A program made the translations under genes and the position numbers. A model generated the notes under the pieces. It was given only the letters and a program-made list of their open reading frames with translations, searched no databases and was not told the DNA's origin. 64,000 nt of DNA from Hormiphora californensis (lineage: Eukaryota; Ctenophora; Tentaculata; Cydippida; Pleurobrachiidae). Below, piece by piece: positions 27,101-39,641 of the stretch; the first letter of the stretch is position 1; every line of letters starts with the position of its first letter. The stretch lies in the NCBI GenBank assembly GCA_020137815.1, contig CM035362.1, forward strand, positions 3,653,976-3,717,975. Reading direction: 5' to 3'.

Positions 27101-30100
27101 CTGTGAAACATGAAACTGGGGTTATTGGACTAACATGAAGATAATTGGTTAATTAATTGGTTAATTAATTAATTAATAAAATGAGTAACATATATCTGCC
27201 ATCGCCTGATCTGACCTCCGTCATCAGATCGGTGCTCACTAGGTCATGGCCTCCACAACAAATTTAGCAGGAACCGACCGACACAAGTAAACAACCAATC
27301 AGAACTCGTTATTTAGGTCACGTGACTGGTTATCAGCCAATCAGGGATCAGTATTTCCTGATTCGGTCGGTTCCTGGAATTTAGACCGGTGACGTTCATA
27401 CCTTTGTCGTTCAGCAATGCCCCGTTCTTTACTTTCCTTGAGGGCAACTTCCTAACTGCTTTCACCCGCTCAATCTTTGCCATGAGTCCTCCGTTCCATT
27501 TTCGGAAGCTCGCACCGCAACTCCGAGTTATCACGAACCAGCTTTAGGGAGAGAGAGTTGAAATTAAAAGAAGGGCAGTGATTTGAGGGCTGAATATAAT
27601 CGTCATAATTCCTTCTGTGATGTTTGAGCTAAACGAGCTATCATACCGAATAACTCAACAATAAAATTAAAACATGCTGCACTACTATAATAATAACGAC
27701 AAGAATTATAATATCAACTTTCCCCACGCTGTACCTGTTTATGTACATTGGTTAGCTGATCCAGGTTATTTTCCAGGAACGCAATTCGTTGCCGCTCAAT
27801 CGTACTGGCAGAGTCTTCCTCGATAGCTTGAGCATTAGTCTGGGGGGAGGTGAACTAGATATTAGTAAACAACCAATCAGAACTCGTTATTTAGGTCACG
27901 TGATTGGTTATCAGCCAATCAGGGACCAGTATTTCCTGATTCGGTCGGTTCCTGTTGGTTACCTGTTTTATCCTACTTTGTAGGTCATCAACAAATGCCA
28001 CCCGCAGACTATTTATATTGGCTAACTCCTTATTCGCTATCTCCTCTATTCCTCTCGTTTCCTGAAAACAAGGATTTAAAAGTCCTAAACACATAGTATA
28101 TCTTACCACCTCTTGAATTGATGTTGGTGAAAATGCTCGACAGTTAAACTGGAGCTTGTTACAAGTTAAAGAGATATCTGCTCATAGTTTGGGTTACAAA
28201 AGACCGAAAAAGACCCGAAAAACACAATACATGTCGACCGTTTCAGGAAATTTCTTTTTTACAGCCACGGGCATGAACCTTACCTGTCGTGCTCTGGCCT
28301 TGAGGTCCAACTGGAGTTCCAGTTCATTCAGCTTCTTAGTCACCAGCTCCTTCTTCATACATTCCTCCTCCAGTTGTGCTCGGAGTTTGCTCTGTCGTGC
28401 TTGTTCCTCTTGAGTCTTTCTACAAGAGATTTACACGCATGTATTGTGTGAACTATTTTCAGCTAAAATAGTGAGAATGAGACCGATAATTTCACCTAAA
28501 AGCGAAAAAGAGACCGATATTATTTTCACAATATGATCTTACGTTTCAAGGTGCTTCTGTTGTCGTTCCCGGTCAGCTATTTCTTCCTTTAAAGAGGACA
28601 ACTGCCGCTGATAGCTGTCGCGGGTGTTCTCAATTTGTTGCTCCAGTGCAGACTGAAAAGAGGGAGAGGTTAATTAATTAATTAATTAATTAATTAATTA
28701 ATTAATTAATTAATTAGTAGGAAGGGATAAGTCCTAAGCGGAAGAATCACACCAATTTCCAAGGAATGTAAATGAATCATATTCCACGATCTCTCACCTT
28801 CAATTCATTAGCTTCCTTTTTCCCTTGGTTCACAGAGGCCACTCTATCCTCCTCCAGATCTGCCAGCCTGGTACATTCTGAGTTGAGGAATGCGATCTCC
28901 TCCTCTAGCTTCCTCTTCCGGGCTCCAACCTCCTTCAGCTCTTGTTCCAGCTGGGTGGATCTGGGGAAGAGAGGATCAGGGGTGGACCTGAGGGGTGGAC
29001 CTGGGGACCTGAGGGGTGGACCTGGGGAAGAGAGGATCAGGGGTGGACCTGGGGGTGGACCTGGGGACCTGAGGGGTGGACCTGGGGAAGAGAGGATGGG
29101 TGGACCTGGGGACCTGAGGGGTGGATCTGGGGAAGAGAGGAGGGGTTTTGTTTGGTGACACCCCTACACTAGCTGCGAAGCAGGCTGAGGGGATGTCATC
29201 ACCAGGAACCGACCGAAACAGGTAAACAACCAATCAGAACTCGTTATTTAGGTCACGTGACTGGTTATCAGCCAATCAGGGACCAGTGTTTCCTGATTCG
29301 GTCGGTTCCTGGTCATCACCAAGGGTTTTGTTATCTCTGCGAACTAAGAATGAAGAATTAAAAAACTATATTTTGATAGGTAATGTAGAGCGTAAACCCT
29401 ACCGGCTAGTTGGTAAACGCTACCGGCTAGTTGGTAAACCCTACCGGCTAGTTGGTAAACCCTACCGGCTAGTTGGTAAACCCTACCGGCTAGTTGGTAA
29501 ACCCTACCGGCTAGTTGGTAAACCCTACCGGCTAGTTGGTAAACCCTACCGGCTAGTTGGTAAACCCTACCGGCTAGTTGGTAAACCCTACCGGCTAGTT
29601 GGTAAACCCTACCAGCTAGTTGGTAAACCCTACCGGCTAGTTGGTAAACCCTACCGGCTAGTTGGCTAATCGTAACCTCTCTCGGCCGGCTACATGCGAA
29701 ATAAGTAACAGGTGGGTAATACCAAACCAGCTAGTAATTATGGGGCAGGAACCGACCGAATCAGGAAATACTGGTCCCTGATTGGCTGATAACCAGTCAC
29801 GTGACCTAAATAACGAGTTCTGATTGGTTGTTTACTTGTTTCGGTCGGTTCCTGTTATGGGGGTTTCAGGAATCATTTCTCACCTGTTTTCACCCTGTTC
29901 TATGGACAACTTGCTATCTCTGATCTCCTCCTCTAGAGATGAAATCTTCTCTAGGGCGTCGTTGAAATTGGAATTCTGTCGGTTCTTCTCCCCGACCAAC
30001 CCCTCAACCTGAAAGTGCAGAGCAAGTAGTCGATAATCGAATATATCTAAATTGAGCCCTAACGTGAGCTCCCACCTAAGACAATGGAGAGCTTTACAGA

Positions 30101-33100
30101 AAAGGTATAATAATGCAAATACAGAGCACAGTGCAAAATATCTAATGGACCATGTAAGATTTGATATGAACTCCAAATATGGAATAATTGCGCCATGGTT
30201 TTGAGAGAGGAGATGTTAAAAAAACATGGTACGAACAGTACTTTTGGGTACCCCAGGCCGGGGGACTACATAACACTACCACCCAAGCAATGGTATATAA
30301 CAGTGCTCTATGTAGTGGAAATTGACAAACTGCCTACTTATTCAAATTTTATATGAACAGCATTCAAGACTTACCTTGATACGTTATAACCATCATTTGC
30401 GGGGTGCGGAGAGAGAGGGTTGAACGAGGCAAGACTTACCCTGATCTTTGTTTTGTTCAAGGAGGGTCGAACAAGGCAACCCTGATCTATACTGAACCCT
30501 CACACTTCACAGTGCTAATATTAAATAAAATGACAGCCATACAATACTAACCACTTGGTAAAGAAATAACCCCTCCCTTGCCAGTGGGCGAAGGTCGCGA
30601 GGCGACTGAGAGGGGTTAATTCGACAATACTTACCATAGTTTTGGTTTTGTTGGCGTAGACCCTGGCCATGGTAAACTGCTCCTCCACTTTACCGAAGTC
30701 CTCATCCACAAGGTTTGAGTCGTGGTGAGTGTGGACTATCCTTTCACCTACAAACATATGTTGTTCACACCATACAGAGACTCCTCATTACACATTAATT
30801 TCTAATAATCGAAACAATTTATAGAATTAATGAAACTAATAAAGTTGGTTTAACTAATTCTAAAACATACCAAGAATATCACTAAGCCCACTTAGCTCCT
30901 CAATAATCTCTGAGATCCCCTTAGCACTACGATTCGTTTGCAGTGTGTATCTTGTTTTCCACTGTTCCAACCCAGTTCTTGCTTTCTCCGCTTCATGCTG
31001 AAAAGGGGTGTTGTGAGAGAAAGTTGTTATGTTCTAACCCTCCCTTTATATTTGTAAAGGTAGCGGGGCGCCCGAAACACAGTCTAGCCAGGCAAAAAGA
31101 AAGGGATCCAGTTAGAAGCTCGAGACCCGGCCAAACGAGGAAAAGACAGATCTACATATTTAGGGGTTCTTTAGCTGCACCAATTGCTGAGTGGGATCCC
31201 TTGGTGTGTGTGTGATGTTATAAAAAACTTGAGTGTTTCCAGCCCAAAATAGTTCAACCCAAAAAATATTCCCTTACAATCCCAGATCTTACAGTTTTGG
31301 CGTCCATTTCAGCGATGATCTGCTTGTTCTCTTTGATCCTGTTCTCCACTTCCTCTGTTTTCTCGTCCAGGTTTGCTGCTACCTGTATTAAAATTAAACT
31401 GGGGGAGGGGGACTCTGCTACCTGCTACCTGTATTAAAATTAAACTGGGGGAGGGGGACTCTTGGTTTTGGCTGCTACCTGTATTAAAATTAAACTGGGG
31501 GAGGTGGACTCTTGGTTTTGGCTGCTACCTGTATTAAAATTAAACTGGGGGAGGGGGACTCTTGGTTTTGGCTGCTACCTGTATTATGGGGGAGGGGGAC
31601 TCTTGGTTTTGGCTGCTACCTGTATTAAAATTAAACTGGGGGAGGGGGACTCTTGGTTTTGGCTGCTACCTGTATTAAAATTAAACTGGGGGAGGGGGAC
31701 TCTTGGTTTTGGCTGCTACCTGTATTAAAATTAAACAGGGGGAGGGGGACTCTTGGTTTTGGCTGCTACCTGTATTAAAATTAAACTGGGGGAGGGGCAC
31801 TCTTGGTTTTGGCTGCTACCTGTATTAAAATTAAACAGGGGGAGGGGGACTCTTGGTTTTGGCTGCTACCTGTATTAAAATTAAACAGGGGGAGGGGGAC
31901 TCTTGGTTTTGGCTGCTACCTGTATTAAAATTAAACTGGGGGAGGGGCACTCTTGGTTTTGGCTGCTACCTGTATTAAAATTAAACTGGGGGAGGGGCAC
32001 TCTTGGTTTTGGCTGCTACCTGTATTAAAATTAAACTGGGGGAGGGGGACTCTTGGTTTTGGCTGCTACCTGTATTAAAATTAAACTAGGGGAGGGGGAC
32101 TCTTGGTTTGCTGCTACCTGTATTAAAATTAAACTGGGGGAGGGGGACTCTTGGTTTGCTGCAACCTGTATTAAAATTAAACTGGGGGAGGGGCACTCTT
32201 GGTTTTGGCTGCTACCTGTATTAAAATTAAACAGGGGGAGGGGGACTCTTGGTTTTGGCTGCTACCTGTATTAAAATTAAACTGGGGTAGGGGGACTCTT
32301 GGTTTTGGCTGCTACCTGTATTAAAATTAAACTGGGGGAGGGGGGACTCTTGGTTTTGGCTGCTACCTGTATTAAAATTAAACTGGGGGAGGGGGACTCT
32401 TGGTTTTGGCTGCTACCTGTATTAAAATTAAACTGGGGGAGGGGGACTCTTGGTTTTGGCTGCTACCTGTATTAAAATTAAACAGGGGGAGGGGGACTCT
32501 TGGTTTTGGCTGCTACCTGTATTAAAATTAAACTGGGGGAGGGGGACTCTTGGTTTTGGCTGCTACCTGTATTATGGGGGAGGGGGACTCTTGGTTTTGG
32601 CTGCTACCTGTATTAAAATTAAACTGGGGGAGGGGGACTCTTGGTTTTGGCTGCTACCTGTATTAAAATTAAACTGGGGGAGGGGGACTCTTGGTTTTGG
32701 CTGCTACCTGTATTATGGGGGAGGGGGACTCTTGGTTTTGGCTGCTACCTGTATTATGGGGGAGGGGGACTCTTGGTTTTGGCTGCTACCTGTATTATGG
32801 GGGAGGGGGACTCTTGGTTTTGGCTGCTACCTGTATTATGGGGGAGGGGGACTCTTGGTTTTGGCTGCTACCTGTATTAAAATTAAACTGGGGGAGGGGG
32901 ACTCTTGGTTTTGGCTGCTACCTGTATTAAAATTAAACAGGGGGAGGGGGACTCTTGGTTTTGGCTGCTACCTGTATTAAAATTAAACTGGGGGAGGGGC
33001 ACTCTTGGTTTTGGCTGCTACCTGTATTAAAATTAAACTGGGGGAGGGGCACTCTTGGTTTTGGCTGCTACCTGTATTAAAATTAAACTGGGGGAGGGGG

Positions 33101-36100
33101 ACTCTTGGTTTTGGCTGCTACCTGTATTATGGGGGAGGGGGACTCTTGGTTTTGGCTGCTACCTGTATTAAAATTAAACTGGGGGAGGGGGACTCTTGGT
33201 TTTGGCTGCTACCTGTATTAAAACTAAACTGGGGGAGGGGGACTCTTGGTTTTGGCTGCTACCTGTATTATGGGGGAGGGGGACTCTTGGTTTTGGCTGC
33301 TACCTGTATTATGGGGGAGGGGGACTCTTGGTTTTGGCTGCTACCTGTATTATGGGGGAGGGGGACTCTTGGTTTTGGCGATGAGGAGACCGATGGGATA
33401 TATATCCACCTAGCAGCTCCAGGACCCACGTTGGGTCACGGATAGCACAAACCAGTGCTAAAATATAAATCAAAATGAAGGATGGGGAAGGGCCAAAAAT
33501 ATAATAAACCTGTTCAAGTGCGGTCATGACTTGTTTAATTTCCTCCTGAAGCTTCTCCCGCTCCACATCCGTGTTAACTATCTCATTGCCCAACTGTTCA
33601 TTTTGTTGTACAACCATCGCAGAGGACTGAAATGTAAAACAGGATGAAAAGGAGATTGATATTGCAAAATAGAGTTGGTGTCGATCATAAATAAACACGA
33701 ATCGGTATACCCTATACTTGATAATGGATATTTGTGGTATCTGGCTTAACTTCCAATAACACTTCCAATAACACGAATAACATGCCAATACGAAGATTGA
33801 CTTCTCTCTAATTTGAAATTAGAGAGAAATTTTGTTTTGCGGGGAGGGAGGGTCGAACAAGGCAAGAGAAATTAGTCATTTCTAATTTCTAATCTCTAAT
33901 TTCTACCTGTTTCTCCAGGGGGAGAGCTCAGCATCCCAGATTCCTAAGACTAACAATCAAACAAACAAACCTGTTTTTCCTCCTCCAATTCCTGCTTCAG
34001 CTGCTCGATTGTTTGACTGTGGATATTCAACTCATCATCCTTGTCATCTAGAGCCTTGTAAAGACTATCTCGTTCCTTTACAAAGGCTATCCGGTCAGCT
34101 TCAGAGGCGTTATTGACACCTGCAGAGTGGAGATTAGACTCAATCAAAATTAAGTAGTATATATTGTCAATATATTCGGGGAAAATCTCAACTAAAAACG
34201 CTCCTCCAGCATTCTCAGACGTCCTAAAAAACCCTATAAACCCATCTCCGCACCTTTATTAAAGGAAGGTTAGAACAAACCAGGAACCGACCGAAACAAG
34301 TAAACAACCAATTAGAACTCGTTATTTAGGTCACGTGACTGGTTATCAGCCAATTATGGACCAGTATTTCCTGATTCGGTCGGTTCCTGGAACAAACCCC
34401 TCCGCTATAACTTACCAAGAAGGTTGCTGATACTAGCAGTAGAAGGAGAAGGAGAGAGCTCAAAACCACCACTTCCCAAATTATTTCCAGTTTTACCACC
34501 AACCTGTATTTCAAAGGACAACGTGGTTTAAAATATTGTACAACCGGACCTCGAATTGCCGGGATGCTCGGGAAAAGAATTTTGGCCTGGTCAATAAAAC
34601 TGAAGTATGTACATACTGATATACTGATATATATTGTCCCTATATCGTGGGACATTTTTTATCCTTTCAGTAAATCGAGGTTTGACACTCGTCCCTCCAT
34701 TTTATATTTTGTCTTACCCGGGTTTGTTCGTCCTCCCCAACGGTCTCTCCCATCCTCCACCTCTGCAGCTCTGCATCGCATTTAGACAATAACAGCTTCA
34801 ACCTTTTGTTCTTTTCAACCTCTTTCTCGTATCTGTTTGGAGGGAGGGAGAGAAACATGAGAAATAAGAAGAACAGAGGAGGGAGGGAGACCCCTCTTAA
34901 GGCCAGATGGGGGGGGGGTTGCTCTTTCTCGTACCCATCTGCTTGGAGAAAGACACCTTTCACAATTCACATTTATATACAAGTACGTGCTTTTCAGAAA
35001 AGAGATTGTTGCCCCAGAACATCAGAATTATCACACATTAGTCAAGTGCAGAGAACTCAAAACCTGACAAAAGTTCAGGAATGGGTTCGATTTTTTTGAG
35101 AAATATATTGTTTAATACCTTGCACGCCACTCCTCGGCCGTCAGCTCCATGTTGACGGTAACAGTATTCTTGATGGTCTTGGCCCGAGTTCCAAACAAAA
35201 CGGTAGATTTAGTTTCACTTTCATTATAGGGCGAGGGAGAGCAACAGATGACAATAGTTGTCCGTGCGTTACCACCTGTGGAGGATTGTTAACTTGGTGG
35301 AAATCAGGAACCGACCGACACAAGTAAACAACCAATCAGAACTCGTTATTTAGGTCACGTGACTGGTCATCAGCCAATCAGGGACCAGTATTTCCTGATT
35401 CGGTCGGTTTCTGAAACTCACCCAGACTCTCTTGCAGCACTCGAGTCATCTTGCTGTCACGGTAGGGTATGTGACTCTGTCCCTCGGATAAGGATGCAAT
35501 GACATTTCCCAGTGAGGAGAGGGATTTGTTGATGGTTTTAGCCTCGTCCAGAGTCATCCCCTCCGCTTGGGTCTTGCTCACCTGTTAAAATCCGCATATC
35601 ATCGGAAAGAGCATAATTTTGTGAATCCGTTTTGTTTGACGAAATTGGTCAAGAAACAAAGGCGTGAGAGCCAAAACAAGTTTCCGACGCGCAAATAAAA
35701 ACTCGCACGCCACCCAGGGGGGGGGGGGTGACATCTTCAAAAAATCCGACTTTACCTTCTCACTCCCGGCAAGATCAACAAGATAGAGTTTTCCATTTAG
35801 CTTCTGCTGGGATTCAATGTTTACTTGAGAAATGGACAGTTGGAAGACGCTGTGAGAACGGGAACTATGCTCGTTCATGTCTGGGGGAGAAAGAGGTTGG
35901 GATTTCTCGCCCATTGTCTCATCTGTGCATGACATTACGCACTATCATGAATTTCCGGGCGGAATTGACCAGAATGAGGAGGAAAGAGCCTCAAACTAAC
36001 AATTAATTAACTAATTAATTGATTAACTAATTAATAATTAACTAATATATGATTAGATGACTGGTTAAAATGGTCTATTACTTTTTAGTGCACGAGGCCG

Positions 36101-36392
36101 AAGGCCGAGTGCTCTAAATACAACAATAATGAACCGAGACCGACAGGTCGAGGTAGATCCTTTTACTTAGCTGCCGAGCCTGCGAGGCACGCTAAGTGTA
36201 ACTACTGAGCGAGCCTGCGAGCTCTGTAGTTGTACTTTTGGGCCGAGCCTGCGAGGCCTAAAAGTGAAAGAATCTTTAACATTATTGTTGTGTAATAGAG
36301 CATGTAAAAGCAGTCATCTAATTTTATTAGATGATTTTGGAAACAAACTGAGTGAAAGAGATAAAGATTGAGTGAGAGAGAGAGAAAGAGAA

Positions 36393-36459
<67 letters not shown>

Positions 36460-36639
36460 TGTGCAGTAGTCACTACTGCACAGTGCACACGCCCTAACCC
36501 TTATCTTTTCTTCCCCTCTGCAACTATAGGTCACGTGATCGTCACGTGATGGCACCACACCAATGAGCGTCCTGCATCTGCTTTCCCTCTCTGCCTTCGA
36601 TTCTCTCTTTTCCTATCTCTCTCTCTCACACACACACAC

Positions 36640-36714
<75 letters not shown>

Positions 36715-38202
36715 CCACTACACGCACCACTCCCACATGGGGCCGTGAGGCCCCATGCGAGAGCAGGGTTAAATCCCCCGGACCCGGATCCTGTTGGATC
36801 TGAGGGCCCGGAGGGCCTGCGGAGTAAAGGTAGGGTAGGTAGAACAATGTACATACGGGTAAATTTAACAATGTACATATGGGTTAAGGAAAGGGGATGA
36901 TTTTAAAAAGGGGGAAGTAAAGTGGGATTAAAGCTCATGGTGACGGAGCACAAGACCTCCTAAACTATCTGCAAAGAAGCCCAATCTGCTACAATGAATT
37001 CTAAGAAGAGACAACTTATCAGGAACTGAAGAAGCAAACCGTCTGAATCTAAGGCAGCCTAAAACAAGCAGGAACGGGTTCGAGCGAAAAAAAACACAAA
37101 TGGATGATGATTACATGTCGAGAGAGGACAGCCAGCCCGTTCCAGAGAAGCCAGCTGACCCCGTTCCAGAGAAGACAGCCGACCCCGTTCCAGAGAAGCC
37201 AGCTGACCCCGTTCCAGAGAAGCCAGCTGACCCCGCTCCAGAAAAGTCAGCTGACCCCGTTCCAGAGAAGCCAGCTGACCCCGTTCCAGAGAAGACAGCC
37301 ACCCCGTTCCAGAGAAGCCAGCTGACCCCGTTCCAGTAAGGACAGCTGACCCCGTTCCAGTAAAGACAGCTGACCCCGTTCCAGTAAAGACAGCTGACCC
37401 CGTTCCAGAGAGGACAGCCACCCCGTTCCAGAGAGGACAGCTGACCCCGTTTCAGTAAGGACAGCTGACCCCGTTCCAGTAAAGACAGCTGGCCCCGCTC
37501 CAGTAAGGACAGCTGACCCCGCTCCAGAAAAGACAGCCACCCCGTTCCAGAGAAGACAGCCACCCCGTTCCAGAGAGGACAGCTGACCCCGCTCCAGTAA
37601 GGACAGCTGACCCCGCTCCAGTAAAGACAGCTGACCCCGCTCCAGTAAGGACAGCTGACTCCGTTCCAGTAAAGACAGCTGACCCCGCTCCAGAGAGGAC
37701 AGCCACCCCGCTCCAGAGAGGACGGCTGACCCCGCTCCAGTAAGGACAGCTGACCCCGCTCCAGTAAAGACAGCTGACCCCGCTCCAGAGAGGACAGCCA
37801 CCCCGTTCCAAATAATCATCTCCGATGTAGAACCCTATCAAAAATGGAAGAAGTGGGTTAGGGGGGCTAGTAGAACAAAAACAGTATTGGTTAGCGGATA
37901 AAGGGGCGTTGGGGGTCCACAGTTGGCTGGAAGATGCCTGTTCCACTGGTAACCCTGAGCCGGAGAAGGCGGGGTAGGAACATAATAGTTGGCGATAATA
38001 CACTGTGGGCCGCCTTGCCAAGATGTTTTTGTATTTTGTATTTTCTGATTTTTTTCCGTATTTCTGATACACAGCCACGCTCAGCCGCGGCCACACGGAC
38101 CTGGAAATCGAACAGGGGGAAAAGGGGATGGGGAAAAAGGTACTCCGTGTGACCCCGTTGCCCGGGGGAAACCGATTGGAGGTGGTGGCAGGTGGACCAA
38201 CT

Positions 38203-38255
<53 letters not shown>

Positions 38256-39578
38256 ACTTAATCTTTATCCCGTTCACTCAGTTTGTAATGTTTGTAATGT
38301 TCACACTGTGTGCGTGTGACTAGAAAGTGTTTAATTTTTCACATACCACAGCAGCGGTATTTTACTTTATAATTACTAGTGTTTTTGCAGTGGTCTAAAA
38401 TTTCACAGTACACTTTAACCACCGGAAACGGTGTACTGTGAAAACTTAGATAACTGGTTAAAATTGTCTAATAACTAATTAACTAATTAATAACTAATTA
38501 ATTAATAATTGACCCACTTGTAACGGAGACGGCTCTGTTTGATTTCCCCTCTGCTATGATCTCCATAATCTCCTCGGGACTCCCCACAAACCTCTCCGTG
38601 ACACCCTTTACGTAGGGAACCCGCTGTTTGTCCTCGTGGATGGGAAGGTTTGTCTTGGTCGCTGTGGGCGAGGGATTAAAGATTTATAACTCATCTTTTG
38701 TGTTTTATTGTATTGTTTTGGTTGCTGTGGGCGAGGGATTAATAAAAAATATGAACAATTCAAGTGTAAATGGGAATTTAATTGAGAATTTATAAGCACT
38801 TACTATCTAAAAGATCCCTAATCTTCTCCATGTATATCTCGAAATAGGAAACTTTAATGTGGAATTCCACATTTTCTTCCATCCCATAGATGTACCCGAA
38901 TATGTCCTCCACAATTCGGGGGATGATGCCCTGCCAGTGTGGCTCACCCAAGACACCCTGAAATAGAGGAGGTATTTTACCAGGCTAACCTTGCTGCTAC
39001 GGTGAATTGGCGGGGGTGCTAGTGGGACTAGCTTTGGGTAGGTCAGTCCCCAGATCAGGAACCGACCGAAACAAGTAAACAGCCAATCAGAACTCGCTAT
39101 TTAGGTCACGTGACTGGTTATCAACCAATCAAGGACCAGTATTTCCTGATTCGGTCGGTTCCTGCTCCAGATACAGCAAACACAAACTAATTATGCTAAC
39201 ATGTAGCAAGGCAACCTCTTTCTCTCCGAGTGTCTTTAGCTATCTTACCTCCATTGTGTGAGTTTTTCCACTAGAGGTCTGTCCATAGGCAAATATTGTT
39301 CCATTGTATCCATTCAAAATATCTGAAATATACTTGGTTATAATTCATACCACATGACTGTAATGTCTCGGTTCGGAGTAAGGAGTGAACTGTGGAGTCT
39401 CTAGTACTCAACAAGTTCGGAGAGGACGGCTTTTGTGAAAGGTAGAGTATGCATTGTGTATGCAGTATGCCTTATAACAATGCAAATTTGTAAAAGCAAT
39501 TTCTATGTGTGTATTGTATTTGTTACACGAGTGTTATTTAGAGGCCACCTGCACTCAGGTAGGAGAGAGATAGAGAGT

Positions 39579-39641
<63 letters not shown>

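Noticed and set aside
29286-29669. Array looking like a CRISPR or a YRLVGKP-repeat protein
   Set aside because: A contiguous 21-bp tandem repeat without spacers, in a eukaryotic intron.
31462-33445. Several plus-strand frames of 60-176 codons with [13 protein letters not shown]-type repeats
   Set aside because: They are translations of the 50-bp minisatellite in KIF5 intron 12; period and shorter variants keep the frames open.
37100-38096. Long frames of VPEKPADP or LERGQLSL repeats on both strands
   Set aside because: Products of the 24-bp minisatellite in KIF5 intron 5; no splice support and wrong context.
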